Shown in pieces: positions 15,386 to 23,235 of a stretch of DNA of 54,352 bases. The stretch is from the NCBI GenBank assembly GCA_009843735.1, contig VYCW01000083.1, positions 1-54,352 of the forward strand, given 5' to 3'. This DNA comes from Acidimicrobiaceae bacterium. GTDB lineage: Bacteria; Actinomycetota; Acidimicrobiia; Acidimicrobiales; Aldehydirespiratoraceae. Numbering within the stretch: the first letter of the stretch is position 1; each line of letters starts with the position of its first letter. Below the pieces are notes generated by a model. The model saw only the letters and a list, made by a program, of their open reading frames with translations. It was not told the DNA's origin and searched no databases. A program made the translations under genes and the position numbers.

Positions 15386-17041
15386 ATGACCGTCGGGGAG
15401 CGCCTACTGGGCCTGGTAGCCGACGTCGACGGTGCGCTCTTCGGTGTTCCCGGCGGGCAGACCCTCCCTCTGTACGCCGCCTCGAGGGGCGCGGACGTCC
15501 GGCACCTGATGGTGCGGGACGAACGCAACGCGGTGACCGCGGCCGACGCCCACGCCCGCCTTACCGGCATCGTGGGCGTCTGCGACGCCACCGTCGGACC
15601 GGGGGCCACCAACCTCGTCTCGGGTCTGGCCGAGGCCCAGGCATCCTCGATCCCGGTGGTGGCGGTGGTGGCCGACACCAGGCGCGACGCCGAGCACCTG
15701 AGGCGCTACTCGGTGGCCTCGCAGTCCTTCGAGCAGTCCGAGACCCTGGCGCCGGTCACCAAGTGGGTCGGGAGGGTCCACGAGCCGGCCGCGCTCGACG
15801 AGGTCGTCGACCAGGCGCTGCGGGTGGCCACGGCCGGCCGCCCCGGGCCGGTGGTGGTGTCGATCCCCGAGGACATCTTCCTGGGTGCGGCCGACGGGTC
15901 CCGGCCCCGGCCCGTCACCGACGCCGACCGCCGGTTTCCCCGGCACCGGCCGCACCCGGAGCCGGAGCTCGTCGAGACCGTCGCCGGGATGATCCGGGAG
16001 GCCGAGCGACCGGTGGTCCTCGCCGGGGGCGGGGTGGTGTTCAGCGGCGCCGCGCCCGCCCTGTCCGATCTGGCTGAGGGATGCTCGCTCCCCGTGGCGA
16101 CCTCGCTCAACGGCAAGGGCGCCATCGACGAGCGCCACCGGCTGTCGGCCGGCGTCGTCGGGGGTTTCGGCTCTCAGCGAGGGAACCTGGTCGTGCAGGC
16201 CGCCGATCTGATCGTCGCGGTCGGCACCAAGCACTCCCAGCTCGGCACCCACGGATGGCGCCTCCCGGCGGCCGGCCAGACCGTCGTGCACGTGGACATC
16301 GACGCCACCGAGATCGGGCGGGCCATTCCCGCCCACATCGGAGTGGTCGCCGACGCACGGTCGTTCCTCATGGCGCTGGCAGAGGTGCTTGAGGCATGGT
16401 CCGGTTCGTCCACCCCATGGATCGACGGCATCCGGCCTGACGAGGATCCTGTCGGCGGTGATGAGGCCGTGCGCCCGGAGGCGGTCGTGGCTGCTCTCGA
16501 CGACCTGCTCGGCCCCGACGACGTGCTGGTGTGCGAGGCGTCGCTGTCGTCGGGATGGGGAGCCCGTTACTTCCGGGTCAAGCGGGCCGGTCCGGGAATG
16601 CTTGCGCCCCGGGGTCTGGCCGGGCTCGGCTGGGCCCCTGGAGCCACGCTGGGGGCACGCGTGGCCCGTCCCGAGGGCAGGGTGGTCGCCCTCACCGGCG
16701 ACGGCGGGTGGGGCTACGGACTCAGCGAGACCGAGACCGCGGTCCGGTACGGGCTCGACCTCACCACGGTGGTGCTCAACAACTCCTCCCTGGCATGGAT
16801 CCGCCATGTGGAGTCCCGCATGAGAATGCCGTACAACACAGACTTCAGCCCCGTCGACTTCGCTGCCACGGCCCGGGCCATGGGGGCTGACGGCCGCCGG
16901 ATCGACCGAGGCCAGTCCATCGCCTCGACCATCTCCGAAGCGCTCGAGACTCCGGGACCCTCGGTGGTCGAAGTCCCGGTCTCACCGGATGCCACCCCGA
17001 TCATCCGTTACGGAACGGTCCGGAGAGCCGCCTATGGCTGA
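15386..17041 (+). CDS. Thiamine-diphosphate-dependent enzyme, acetolactate synthase/oxalyl-CoA decarboxylase-like
   Basis: This 551-residue protein has the three-domain architecture of the acetolactate synthase / benzoylformate decarboxylase superfamily. It would carry out decarboxylation or carboligation of a 2-oxoacid. The ThDP-activating glutamate is Glu46 in RDERNAVTAADAHARLTG. The Mg-ThDP motif runs from GDG (438-440) to NN (465-466). The central segment resembles the FAD/DHS-like domain without a clear FAD motif. The start is ATG 15386 or GTG 15377; neither has a Shine-Dalgarno site, and the promoter suggests a leaderless message. It is the first gene of a plus-strand set followed by SMP-30, MFS and amidohydrolase genes. 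The exact substrate is not resolved by sequence. Confidence 0.85.
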   Translation: MTVGERLLGLVADVDGALFGVPGGQTLPLYAASRGADVRHLMVRDERNAVTAADAHARLTGIVGVCDATVGPGATNLVSGLAEAQASSIPVVAVVADTRRDAEHLRRYSVASQSFEQSETLAPVTKWVGRVHEPAALDEVVDQALRVATAGRPGPVVVSIPEDIFLGAADGSRPRPVTDADRRFPRHRPHPEPELVETVAGMIREAERPVVLAGGGVVFSGAAPALSDLAEGCSLPVATSLNGKGAIDERHRLSAGVVGGFGSQRGNLVVQAADLIVAVGTKHSQLGTHGWRLPAAGQTVVHVDIDATEIGRAIPAHIGVVADARSFLMALAEVLEAWSGSSTPWIDGIRPDEDPVGGDEAVRPEAVVAALDDLLGPDDVLVCEASLSSGWGARYFRVKRAGPGMLAPRGLAGLGWAPGATLGARVARPEGRVVALTGDGGWGYGLSETETAVRYGLDLTTVVLNNSSLAWIRHVESRMRMPYNTDFSPVDFAATARAMGADGRRIDRGQSIASTISEALETPGPSVVEVPVSPDATPIIRYGTVRRAAYG

Positions 17042-17103
17042 TCGCCGTGCAGGAACATGCCCGTGAGCCGCGACCGTCTCGAGGGGTTGGCGGGAGAACG
17101 CCG

Positions 17104-17943
17104 GTGATCCTTGAGGAGGTGTTGGGCGGACTCCGGTTCCCGGAGAGCCCCCGGTGGCGCGAGGGTCGCCTCTGGTTCTCCGAGAAGCGGGCCGGCCGGG
17201 TCGTCCGCCTCGACCCCGACGGCCCGGCTCCCGTAGTGGAGGTCGAGGCCGATCCGGGAGGCCTGGGCTGGTCGCCGGAGGGTGACCTTCTCGTGGTCTC
17301 GATGGGAGACCGACGCCTCCTGCGGGCCGGCGGCGGCCAGTTGGCCGAGGTCGCCGATCTGGCCCCTCTCACCAGAGGCAAGTGCAACGACATGGTCGTT
17401 GACACTCTGGGACGGGCCTATGTGGGCGACTTCGGTTACGACCTCGCCAGTGGTGAGCAGCCCGCCGGAGGTCACATCGTGCTGGTGGAACCCTCCGGAG
17501 CGGCCCGGGTCGTGGCCGACGACCTCGGCTTCCCCAACGGGTCGGTGGTCACCGCCGGCGCCCGGGAGTTGATCGTGGCCGAGTCGTCGGCCGGACGGCT
17601 GACCGCGTTCGGCATCGCCGACGACGGGAGCCTTCACAGCCGGCGGGTGTTCGCCGATCTCGGTGGTGGGGTGGCCGACGGCATCTGCCTTGACGCCGAG
17701 GGAGCGGTTTGGTATGCCGACCCGCTCGGCTGCGAGGTGGTCCGGGTGGCCGACGGGGGACGGGTGCTCCACAGAATCTCGACCGGCACCGAGGGAGCGT
17801 TCGCCTGCACCCTGGGCGGTGACGACGGCCGGACCCTGTTCGTGTGCACCTACTCGGAGGCGGCCTCCATGGATCCTGGCGGCCCGCCGGTCGGCCGGAT
17901 CGTCGCCACCCAGGTTGACGTGCCCTCCGGTGGCTCGCCTTGA
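17104..17943 (+). CDS. SMP-30/gluconolactonase-family lactonase
   Basis: This 279-residue six-bladed propeller protein of the SMP-30/gluconolaconase/LRE family hydrolyses sugar or other lactones with one divalent metal. Likely ligands are Glu14 in FPESPRW, Asn145 in GFPNGSV and Asp192 in VADGICLD, which match the family's E/N/D set; Asn95 (KCND) is substrate-proximal. GTG 17104 is chosen because GGGAGA lies 8-13 bases upstream. An in-frame GTG at 17047 would add 19 non-conserved residues and lacks a ribosome site. It begins 62 bases after the ThDP gene and its stop overlaps the candidate TTG start of the MFS gene. Together with the amidohydrolase it suggests lactone intermediates. Confidence 0.86.
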   Translation: MILEEVLGGLRFPESPRWREGRLWFSEKRAGRVVRLDPDGPAPVVEVEADPGGLGWSPEGDLLVVSMGDRRLLRAGGGQLAEVADLAPLTRGKCNDMVVDTLGRAYVGDFGYDLASGEQPAGGHIVLVEPSGAARVVADDLGFPNGSVVTAGARELIVAESSAGRLTAFGIADDGSLHSRRVFADLGGGVADGICLDAEGAVWYADPLGCEVVRVADGGRVLHRISTGTEGAFACTLGGDDGRTLFVCTYSEAASMDPGGPPVGRIVATQVDVPSGGSP

Positions 17944-19493
17944 GGAACCGACCAAGAGGCCGAGCGGGCAGGAGAGCGAACCCGGCCCATACGGACGAGG
18001 CCGTGGCCCGAGCGGCCCGTGAGCGAAGCGAACAAGAGCGGGAGACACTCGCTCGGCAACTGCGGGCCGGTCCCGCGCCCGAGCACCGCAAGCGCCTGAG
18101 TCTGGCCGTGGTCCTAGCCGGGACGCTGGTCGGATTCCTCGACTCCAACGTGGTGAATGTCGCCCTCCCTTCGATCGCCGCTGGCCTCGATGCCGACACC
18201 GGGATCGAGTGGGTCGTCACCGCTCACCTGCTGGCGCTCGGTGTGACCCAAGCACCGGCCGGGTGGCTGGCCGACCGGTGGGGGCTCCGCCCGGTCTTCC
18301 TGCTGGCGCTGGGCGGGTTCGCGGCCTTCGCGGTTCTGGCGGCGGGTTCTCCCAACCTGGTGACGCTGGTGGTGGCCCGTATCGGGCAGGGTCTCTGCAG
18401 CGGCGCCACGCTCGTCGTCGGGACTCTGCTCATCTACGAGATGACCCCGCCGGAGACCCGGGGCCGGGTAATCGGCTACAGCGGCGGACTCTTCATGATC
18501 GCCCCGGCCCTGGGGCCCCTGCTGGGCGGCTGGGTGGTCACCGTCACCAGCTGGCGGTGGCTGTTCCTCGGCTTCACTCCGGTCTGCGGGCTGCTGCTCC
18601 TGGCTGCCCTGCGTTTCGTTCCGGCCGAGTCGCCGGGCGAGCGACGTCCGATGGACCTGCTCGGCACGGGGTTGTTCACGGTGTCGTTGGTGGGGTTCCT
18701 GACGGCCTCCTCCTACGCCTCCGACTGGGGTCTGTCGTCGCCCGTCTTCATCGTCACCATGGTGACGTCGCTGCTGATCGCCACCGCCTTCTGGCTGCGG
18801 GCGTCCCGCACGCCCCACCCACTCATCGATCCCAAGCTCTACAGCTCCCGGGACTTCACGCTGTGCATGGTCGTCGTGGGGACTCTGGCCATGGCTCAGT
18901 TCTCCCGCCAGGTCTTCATACCGCTGGAAATGCAGGCGGTACGGGGCCTGAGCCCAGTCGGCGCCGGCGCGGTGCTCACCCCGAGCGCCCTCCTGGCCGC
19001 AGCCACCATGCCCCTGGCCGGCCGGGTCACCGACCGCTTCGGACCGAAGCCGGCCATCGTCACCGGGATGGCCCTGGCCGCGGTGGCCACCGGCCTGCTG
19101 GCGACCACCGACCCAACGACTCCGCTCTGGCTCGTCGTGGTCTACATCGCCGGGTCGGGCGTCGGGGTAGCCATGGTGGCCATGCCGACCACACTGCTCA
19201 GCCTGAGCTCGGTGGTCCGCCGGCTGCGGACCCAGGCCTCGGCGGTGAGGAACCTCACAGGCCGGGTGGCCGGCGCGCTGGGAACGGCGGTGATCGCCAC
19301 CGTCATCGTGAGCGACGTGGGGAGCCTCACCGAGATGGGCCGCGAGCCGGAGGTGCTGGCGAGGGCTCAGGATGCCTACAACAACGGGTTCCTGGTGGCC
19401 ACCGCGCTCATGGTGGCCGGAGTGGTGATGTCGCTGGGCCTGACCAACCGCCGCCCGAGCGAAGACGAGGATGAGCAGGTGGAGTTGCCGTGA
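17940..19493 (+). CDS. MFS multidrug/solute exporter, DHA2 (EmrB/QacA) type, 14 TM
   Basis: This is a drug:H+ antiporter-2 type major facilitator with about 14 hydrophobic helices. It shows DSNVVNVALPSIAAGL in TM1, WLADRWGLRP (motif A), ALGPLLGGWVV (motif C) and an acidic C-terminal tail. It would export a small molecule or pathway by-product. The start is uncertain. TTG 17940 overlaps the SMP-30 stop as TTGA, but the first 40 or so residues are encoded by a dispersed DNA repeat (17952-18044) and are not membrane-protein-like. GTG 18003 inside the repeat, or a later codon, may be the real start. The conserved part begins near HRKRLSLAVVLAGTL. The stop overlaps the next gene by 4 bases. Confidence 0.87.
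   Translation: MRNRPRGRAGRRANPAHTDEAVARAARERSEQERETLARQLRAGPAPEHRKRLSLAVVLAGTLVGFLDSNVVNVALPSIAAGLDADTGIEWVVTAHLLALGVTQAPAGWLADRWGLRPVFLLALGGFAAFAVLAAGSPNLVTLVVARIGQGLCSGATLVVGTLLIYEMTPPETRGRVIGYSGGLFMIAPALGPLLGGWVVTVTSWRWLFLGFTPVCGLLLLAALRFVPAESPGERRPMDLLGTGLFTVSLVGFLTASSYASDWGLSSPVFIVTMVTSLLIATAFWLRASRTPHPLIDPKLYSSRDFTLCMVVVGTLAMAQFSRQVFIPLEMQAVRGLSPVGAGAVLTPSALLAAATMPLAGRVTDRFGPKPAIVTGMALAAVATGLLATTDPTTPLWLVVVYIAGSGVGVAMVAMPTTLLSLSSVVRRLRTQASAVRNLTGRVAGALGTAVIATVIVSDVGSLTEMGREPEVLARAQDAYNNGFLVATALMVAGVVMSLGLTNRRPSEDEDEQVELP
17952..18044 (+). repeat. Dispersed repeat, copy 1, inside MFS 5' coding region
   Basis: This stretch of about 93 bases matches, in the opposite orientation, 38406-38494. 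Shared blocks include AAGAGGCCGAGCG, CATACGG.CGAGGCC and GCCCGAGCGGCCCGTGAGCG followed by AAGCGAACAAGAGCGG. Copy 1 has one base fewer than copy 2 in the GAGCG(C)AAGCG segment. It is read through as the basic N-terminal extension of the MFS gene if that gene starts at 17940. Confidence 0.8.
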
Positions 19494-20371
19494 CGGACGA
19501 GCCGTTCGTCGATGCGCATGTGCACTTCTGGGATCGCTCGGTGTCCGAGCTTCAATGGGTGTGGCTCGACGCCGGGTTCTCGGGATACCGGTTCGACAGC
19601 GCCGACGGCTACCGCGGATCGAGTTACCTGCCCCCGGACCTGATGGCCGAGGCTGACGGCACCGGCCTGGCCGGCGTGGTCGGCGTGCACTGCGCCGAGC
19701 CGATCCCCGACCCGGAGGTGGAGACCGCCTGGCTCGAGCGCGTCGCCGACCGCTACGGCCTGCCCGACGTCACCGTGGGCCGCTGCGAACTGGACCGATC
19801 CGGCACGGCCGGCTTGCTGGAACGCCACCGCCACCACCGGCGATTCCGGGGCGTGAGGGACCTGACCGCCTACGAGAGCCTCGCCGTAGACCGTGCGTTC
19901 GGGGCGCTGGACGCCGCAGGCAGGTTGGGCATCTCCGTCGAGGTGAGGCGCCCCCACGACCAGCTCGACGTGGTGGTCGAGATCGCCCGCCGCTGGCCCG
20001 ACATCGTTGTCGTGTTGAGCCACGCCTGCTTGCCGTCGTCGCGGGACGCCGCCAGCCTGGCCGAGTGGTCGGCTGCATTGCACGATCTGGCCGACCGGAC
20101 CCAGTCAGTGGTGTGCAAGATCTCGGCGGTGGCGGGCCGGGGCGATCCCGACTGGACTACCGCCAGCATCCGGCCCTGGATCCTGGCCGCGGTGGAGGCC
20201 TTCGGTCCCGATCGCTGCATGCTCGGCTCGAACTGGCCCGTCGACCGGCGCTACGGCTCCTACCGCAGGCTCATCGACGGCTACCGCGATGTGCTGTCGG
20301 TGCTGGACCCCGCCGAACGGCAGGCGATCCTGGCCGGCACCGCCCGCCGGGTGTACCGGATCCCCGATTAA
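19490..20371 (+). CDS. Amidohydrolase-2 family hydrolase (paralog of the 8890-9789 gene)
   Basis: This 293-residue TIM-barrel amidohydrolase has DAHVHFWD at residues 8-15 (HxH metal ligands), VVLSHACLP in the barrel, and LGSNWPVDRRYGSY near residue 245. The same signature blocks occur at the same spacing in the 8890-9789 protein, so the two are paralogs. The GTG start overlaps the MFS stop as GTGA (19490-19493). Its stop TAA overlaps the stop of the convergent gene at 20368. Lactone or amide hydrolysis is expected of the family; the partner SMP-30 and ThDP enzymes suggest a carbohydrate-acid-like or aromatic-derived substrate, which is inference. Confidence 0.88.
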   Translation: MTDEPFVDAHVHFWDRSVSELQWVWLDAGFSGYRFDSADGYRGSSYLPPDLMAEADGTGLAGVVGVHCAEPIPDPEVETAWLERVADRYGLPDVTVGRCELDRSGTAGLLERHRHHRRFRGVRDLTAYESLAVDRAFGALDAAGRLGISVEVRRPHDQLDVVVEIARRWPDIVVVLSHACLPSSRDAASLAEWSAALHDLADRTQSVVCKISAVAGRGDPDWTTASIRPWILAAVEAFGPDRCMLGSNWPVDRRYGSYRRLIDGYRDVLSVLDPAERQAILAGTARRVYRIPD

Positions 20372-21051
20372 CTCAGGCGGTCGGCGAGCCAGCGGGCGAT
20401 GCGGTCCTCCAGCGGCTCGGCCTCGGGCTGTTCGAACTGAAGCACCGAGGCCATCGTGATGCCGATGCCGAGCCCGCTGAACACGGCCAGGTCGCTGCCC
20501 TCGGGAGCCGACGCCAGGTAGGCGTCGACCGCGGCCCGCACCCCCTCGCGATCCTCGGTGGACGCCAGGGCGAGGACGCTCACCGGCCGGATATCCAGCG
20601 CCGCCGCGACGCGGCCGGCGTGCCGGGGCGACACCAGGCACACGGCGAGCACCCCGTCGCATCCGGCGGCTGCCTCGACCGCTTCGGCTGCGGTGTCCTG
20701 CTCGGCCAGCACGCCCAAGCGGTCCGGGTCCACTCCGGGCTGCTCGGCGACCACCTCCAACGCCCTGGCCACGTCGAAACGCACCCGGCGACGCTGGCCC
20801 GGGCCCATGCGGGCGTAGGTGCAGCCGCCCCGGCTGGCGCCCCGGCCCCTGATGTCCAGCATCAGGGTGGCCACACCGTGCTGAGCCAGGAAGTCACAGG
20901 TTCGCTTCCAGGCATCACGCTCATGGCGGGAGCCGGCCACGGTCACCACCGCGGGCACGTCCGCATCCGAGGTGGGACGGTGCCACACGGCCCCCAACGG
21001 CCAACCGTCGGCGGCGCTGAACGCGAGCTCATGAGTTGACGGCGAGTTCAT
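20368..21051 (-). CDS. Alpha/beta-hydrolase-like protein lacking the nucleophile serine
   Basis: This 227-residue protein aligns in layout with dienelactone-hydrolase or peptidase-S15-like alpha/beta hydrolases. It has AADGWPLGAVWHRP at the start, a strand PAVVTVAGS with a possible oxyanion turn, and LMLDIRGRGAS. Where a nucleophile elbow G-x-S-x-G is expected after DPDRLGVL it reads Ala-Glu-Gln-Asp-Thr (116-120), so Gln118 stands in the serine position. No catalytic triad is evident. It overlaps the preceding related gene as ATGA (21048-21051), so the pair is coupled. It may be a non-catalytic partner, a regulator, or a degraded hydrolase; I cannot tell which. Its stop overlaps the convergent amidohydrolase stop. 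Confidence 0.65.
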   Translation of the reverse strand: MNSPSTHELAFSAADGWPLGAVWHRPTSDADVPAVVTVAGSRHERDAWKRTCDFLAQHGVATLMLDIRGRGASRGGCTYARMGPGQRRRVRFDVARALEVVAEQPGVDPDRLGVLAEQDTAAEAVEAAAGCDGVLAVCLVSPRHAGRVAAALDIRPVSVLALASTEDREGVRAAVDAYLASAPEGSDLAVFSGLGIGITMASVLQFEQPEAEPLEDRIARWLADRLS

Positions 21052-22181
21052 CGGTCCAGCACCTCGGCCAGCCAGCCGACCACCCGGGGCTCGAGGTCAT
21101 GATCGAGTTCGAACAGCTGGTAGCCCAGCGCCGACCCCGGGTACTCGAGGTACTGGGATCGGCCCGGCGGAGCGGCCGAATGCAACTCCCGCATGGCCCG
21201 CGTGGTGACCTGATGGCCGGTGCAGGTGATGTAGAGGGTGTCGACCGCGCCGCTGGTCAGATGGGTCGCCTCGCTCAGGTCCTGGGGCCGGTAGCCGGTG
21301 AGCAGCACCACGGCCACCACCCGGGGATCCCGGCAGGCTGCACGTACCGCGTACTCGGCGCCGTGCACCGTGCCCACTGTGGCCAGCCGGGTCTCGTCCA
21401 CCGCCTCCAGGCCGGCCAGATGATCGAGCGCCGCCAGCGCGTCCTGCCACGCCAGGTCCCGGGTCTCGGGAGCCAGATCGAAGTAGGACCCCTGATTGAT
21501 GCTCTCGCCGCGGCCCCGCCAGTCGAGGTTCAGCACGGCTAGACCGGCTTCGGCCAGCAGGCGCTGCAGGCGGCTGTAGGCGGCCCGGTCGCTGCGGCCG
21601 GTGTGGAGCAGCACCACCCCCGGGACCGGGTCGGCGCGCTGGGGAAGCCATCGGGTGCCGTGCAACTCCCAGCCGTCGGCACCCGCGAACGCCACCTCCT
21701 CGGCCAGGGCCGACACATTCGAGCGGCTCGCGATCCATGAACGCACGCGAGCGGTGGCGGCATCATCGGCGGTGGGATCGGCGACGCCGGCTACCACCAG
21801 GTCCGAGTCCGGATGGGTCGAGTTCAGGAAGGCGTCGGCCACTGACCGCAGCGAGTGCCGGTCTGAGGCGTGGGCCACGCCCAGCACGGCCACCTCGGGC
21901 CATTCACCCAGCAGTTCCAGATCGCCACCGACGAGTGGTGTGTCCCACAGCACGATGCCGCACACCGAGCCGTCATCGGCGGCCGCCTGCAGCGCGGCCG
22001 ACCCGGCACTGCCGACGCCGACCACCACTGTTGGCGAGGCCGATGAGACCAAGCGGGCGGCCACGTCCTGCGGGCGGCACAGTGACCACGAGGTGTCGGA
22101 GCCGCCCGCGGCAAGGCGCTCCGCCACACGGGACTCGGGCTCGCCGGTGACCACGACGCAATGCACCACTACTCGCTCCAT
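21048..22181 (-). CDS. Two-part alpha/beta-hydrolase-like protein lacking the nucleophile serine
   Basis: This 377-residue protein has an N-terminal half (about 1-155) resembling the C-terminal half of a hydrolase (TVVVGVGSAGSAAL, then GIVLWDTP). An apparently complete hydrolase-like domain follows (about 160-377, with GADGWELHGTRWLP, VVLLHTGRSD and NLDWRGRGES). Its nucleophile elbow reads Gly-Thr-Val-His-Gly (270-274), so Val272 replaces serine. The segment order and sequence match the next gene (20368-21051), which implies duplication. It begins at ATG 22181 and is divergent from the LLM oxidoreductase, 52 bases away. A possible Ser58 in the N-terminal part may be a remnant. The function is unknown; lipid- or ester-binding roles are guesses. 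Confidence 0.65.
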   Translation of the reverse strand: MERVVVHCVVVTGEPESRVAERLAAGGSDTSWSLCRPQDVAARLVSSASPTVVVGVGSAGSAALQAAADDGSVCGIVLWDTPLVGGDLELLGEWPEVAVLGVAHASDRHSLRSVADAFLNSTHPDSDLVVAGVADPTADDAATARVRSWIASRSNVSALAEEVAFAGADGWELHGTRWLPQRADPVPGVVLLHTGRSDRAAYSRLQRLLAEAGLAVLNLDWRGRGESINQGSYFDLAPETRDLAWQDALAALDHLAGLEAVDETRLATVGTVHGAEYAVRAACRDPRVVAVVLLTGYRPQDLSEATHLTSGAVDTLYITCTGHQVTTRAMRELHSAAPPGRSQYLEYPGSALGYQLFELDHDLEPRVVGWLAEVLDR

Positions 22182-22233
22182 CGACTCGCCCGGTTGAGTA
22201 CGGCACCGGAGGGCCGGTACCGTCCGCGACTAT

Positions 22234-23190
22234 ATGACCGGCGATAGCGCGCAGCCCTCAGCGGTACGGATCGGCGTCCACACCGGGCTCGAGCACACCA
22301 CCGCTCGCGAGCTGATGGACCTTTGGCGCTGGGCCGACGACGCCGGCTTCGACTGGATCTCGGTCTGGGACCATCTGACGTCCTCAGAGACGACCTCACC
22401 CGACCCGACACGGATGACCCCGCCCGTGGCCGGCTGCCTGGAGGCTGTCGCGGCCCACGCCGCCCTGGCGCTGGTCACCTCGCGGGTGCGCTGCGGGAAC
22501 CTCGTCTACTGCGCCGGGTACCGCAACGTGGCCGTGCTGGCCCAGGCGATGACCACCATCGACCACCTCTCGGACGGGCGTTGCGAGGCCGGGCTGGGCG
22601 CAGGCTGGGCCAAGGCCGAGTACGACGCCTTCGGGATTCCATTTCCCGCCGCCGGCGAGAGGCTCGACCTGCTGGAGGAGACCGCCCAGGCTCTGCGGGC
22701 GCTGCTGTCACCAGCCGGGCCGGTGTCCTTTGAGGGGCAGCACCTGACGCTGCGGGAGGCGCGGATCGAGCCGGCCCCGCTGCAGGACCGGCTGCCGCTC
22801 TGGATCGGCGGCGCCGGGGAGCGTCGTACGCTGCGGATCGCGGCGGCCTGGGCCGACGGATGGAACGTTGCCTTCGTGGCACCCGAAGTGTTGAGAGCGA
22901 AGCTTGGAGTGCTTCACAGCCACTGCGAGGACCTGGGCCGCGATCCGGCCGAGATCATGGTCTCCGTCAATGTCGGCGCGGCGTCCGGTGAGGCTGACCT
23001 GATCCGGCGGTTCGGCGCAGCCGCCGACTGGGTCCGCCCCGCGGTCCTCTCCGGCTCGGTCGCCCAGATGGCCGAGACCCTGGGTCGCTACCAGGACTGC
23101 GGCGCCGATCAGGTCAACGTGGCCGTGCGGGCCCCTTGGGACCGCGACGTGCTCCAGCAGATCCTCGAAGCAGACCGCACGCTGGACTGA
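22234..23190 (+). CDS. LLM-class (luciferase-like) F420-dependent oxidoreductase
   Basis: This 318-residue bacterial-luciferase-fold protein belongs to the actinobacterial F420-dependent class (TIGR03560-like). Signs are VRIGVHTGLEHT at the N-terminus, FDWISVWDH (the flavin-site Asp/His loop), LTSRVRCGNLVYCAGYRN, and TTIDHLSDGRCEAGLGAGW (residues about 106-124). It would transfer hydride between F420H2 and an unknown organic substrate. It starts at ATG 22234 with no Shine-Dalgarno site, so translation is probably leaderless. It lies between divergent hydrolase-like genes and the convergent D-aminoacylase gene, as a single-gene unit. A second LLM protein lies at 32765-33784. Confidence 0.9.
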   Translation: MTGDSAQPSAVRIGVHTGLEHTTARELMDLWRWADDAGFDWISVWDHLTSSETTSPDPTRMTPPVAGCLEAVAAHAALALVTSRVRCGNLVYCAGYRNVAVLAQAMTTIDHLSDGRCEAGLGAGWAKAEYDAFGIPFPAAGERLDLLEETAQALRALLSPAGPVSFEGQHLTLREARIEPAPLQDRLPLWIGGAGERRTLRIAAAWADGWNVAFVAPEVLRAKLGVLHSHCEDLGRDPAEIMVSVNVGAASGEADLIRRFGAAADWVRPAVLSGSVAQMAETLGRYQDCGADQVNVAVRAPWDRDVLQQILEADRTLD

Positions 23191-23235
23191 TCGCTTCGTA
23201 GGCTGCTGGTCCGGGATCTACCCCGCTAGCGCAGG

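Noticed and set aside
17047-17103. Upstream GTG start for the SMP-30 protein
   Set aside because: It lacks a ribosome site and the added residues are not part of the fold.
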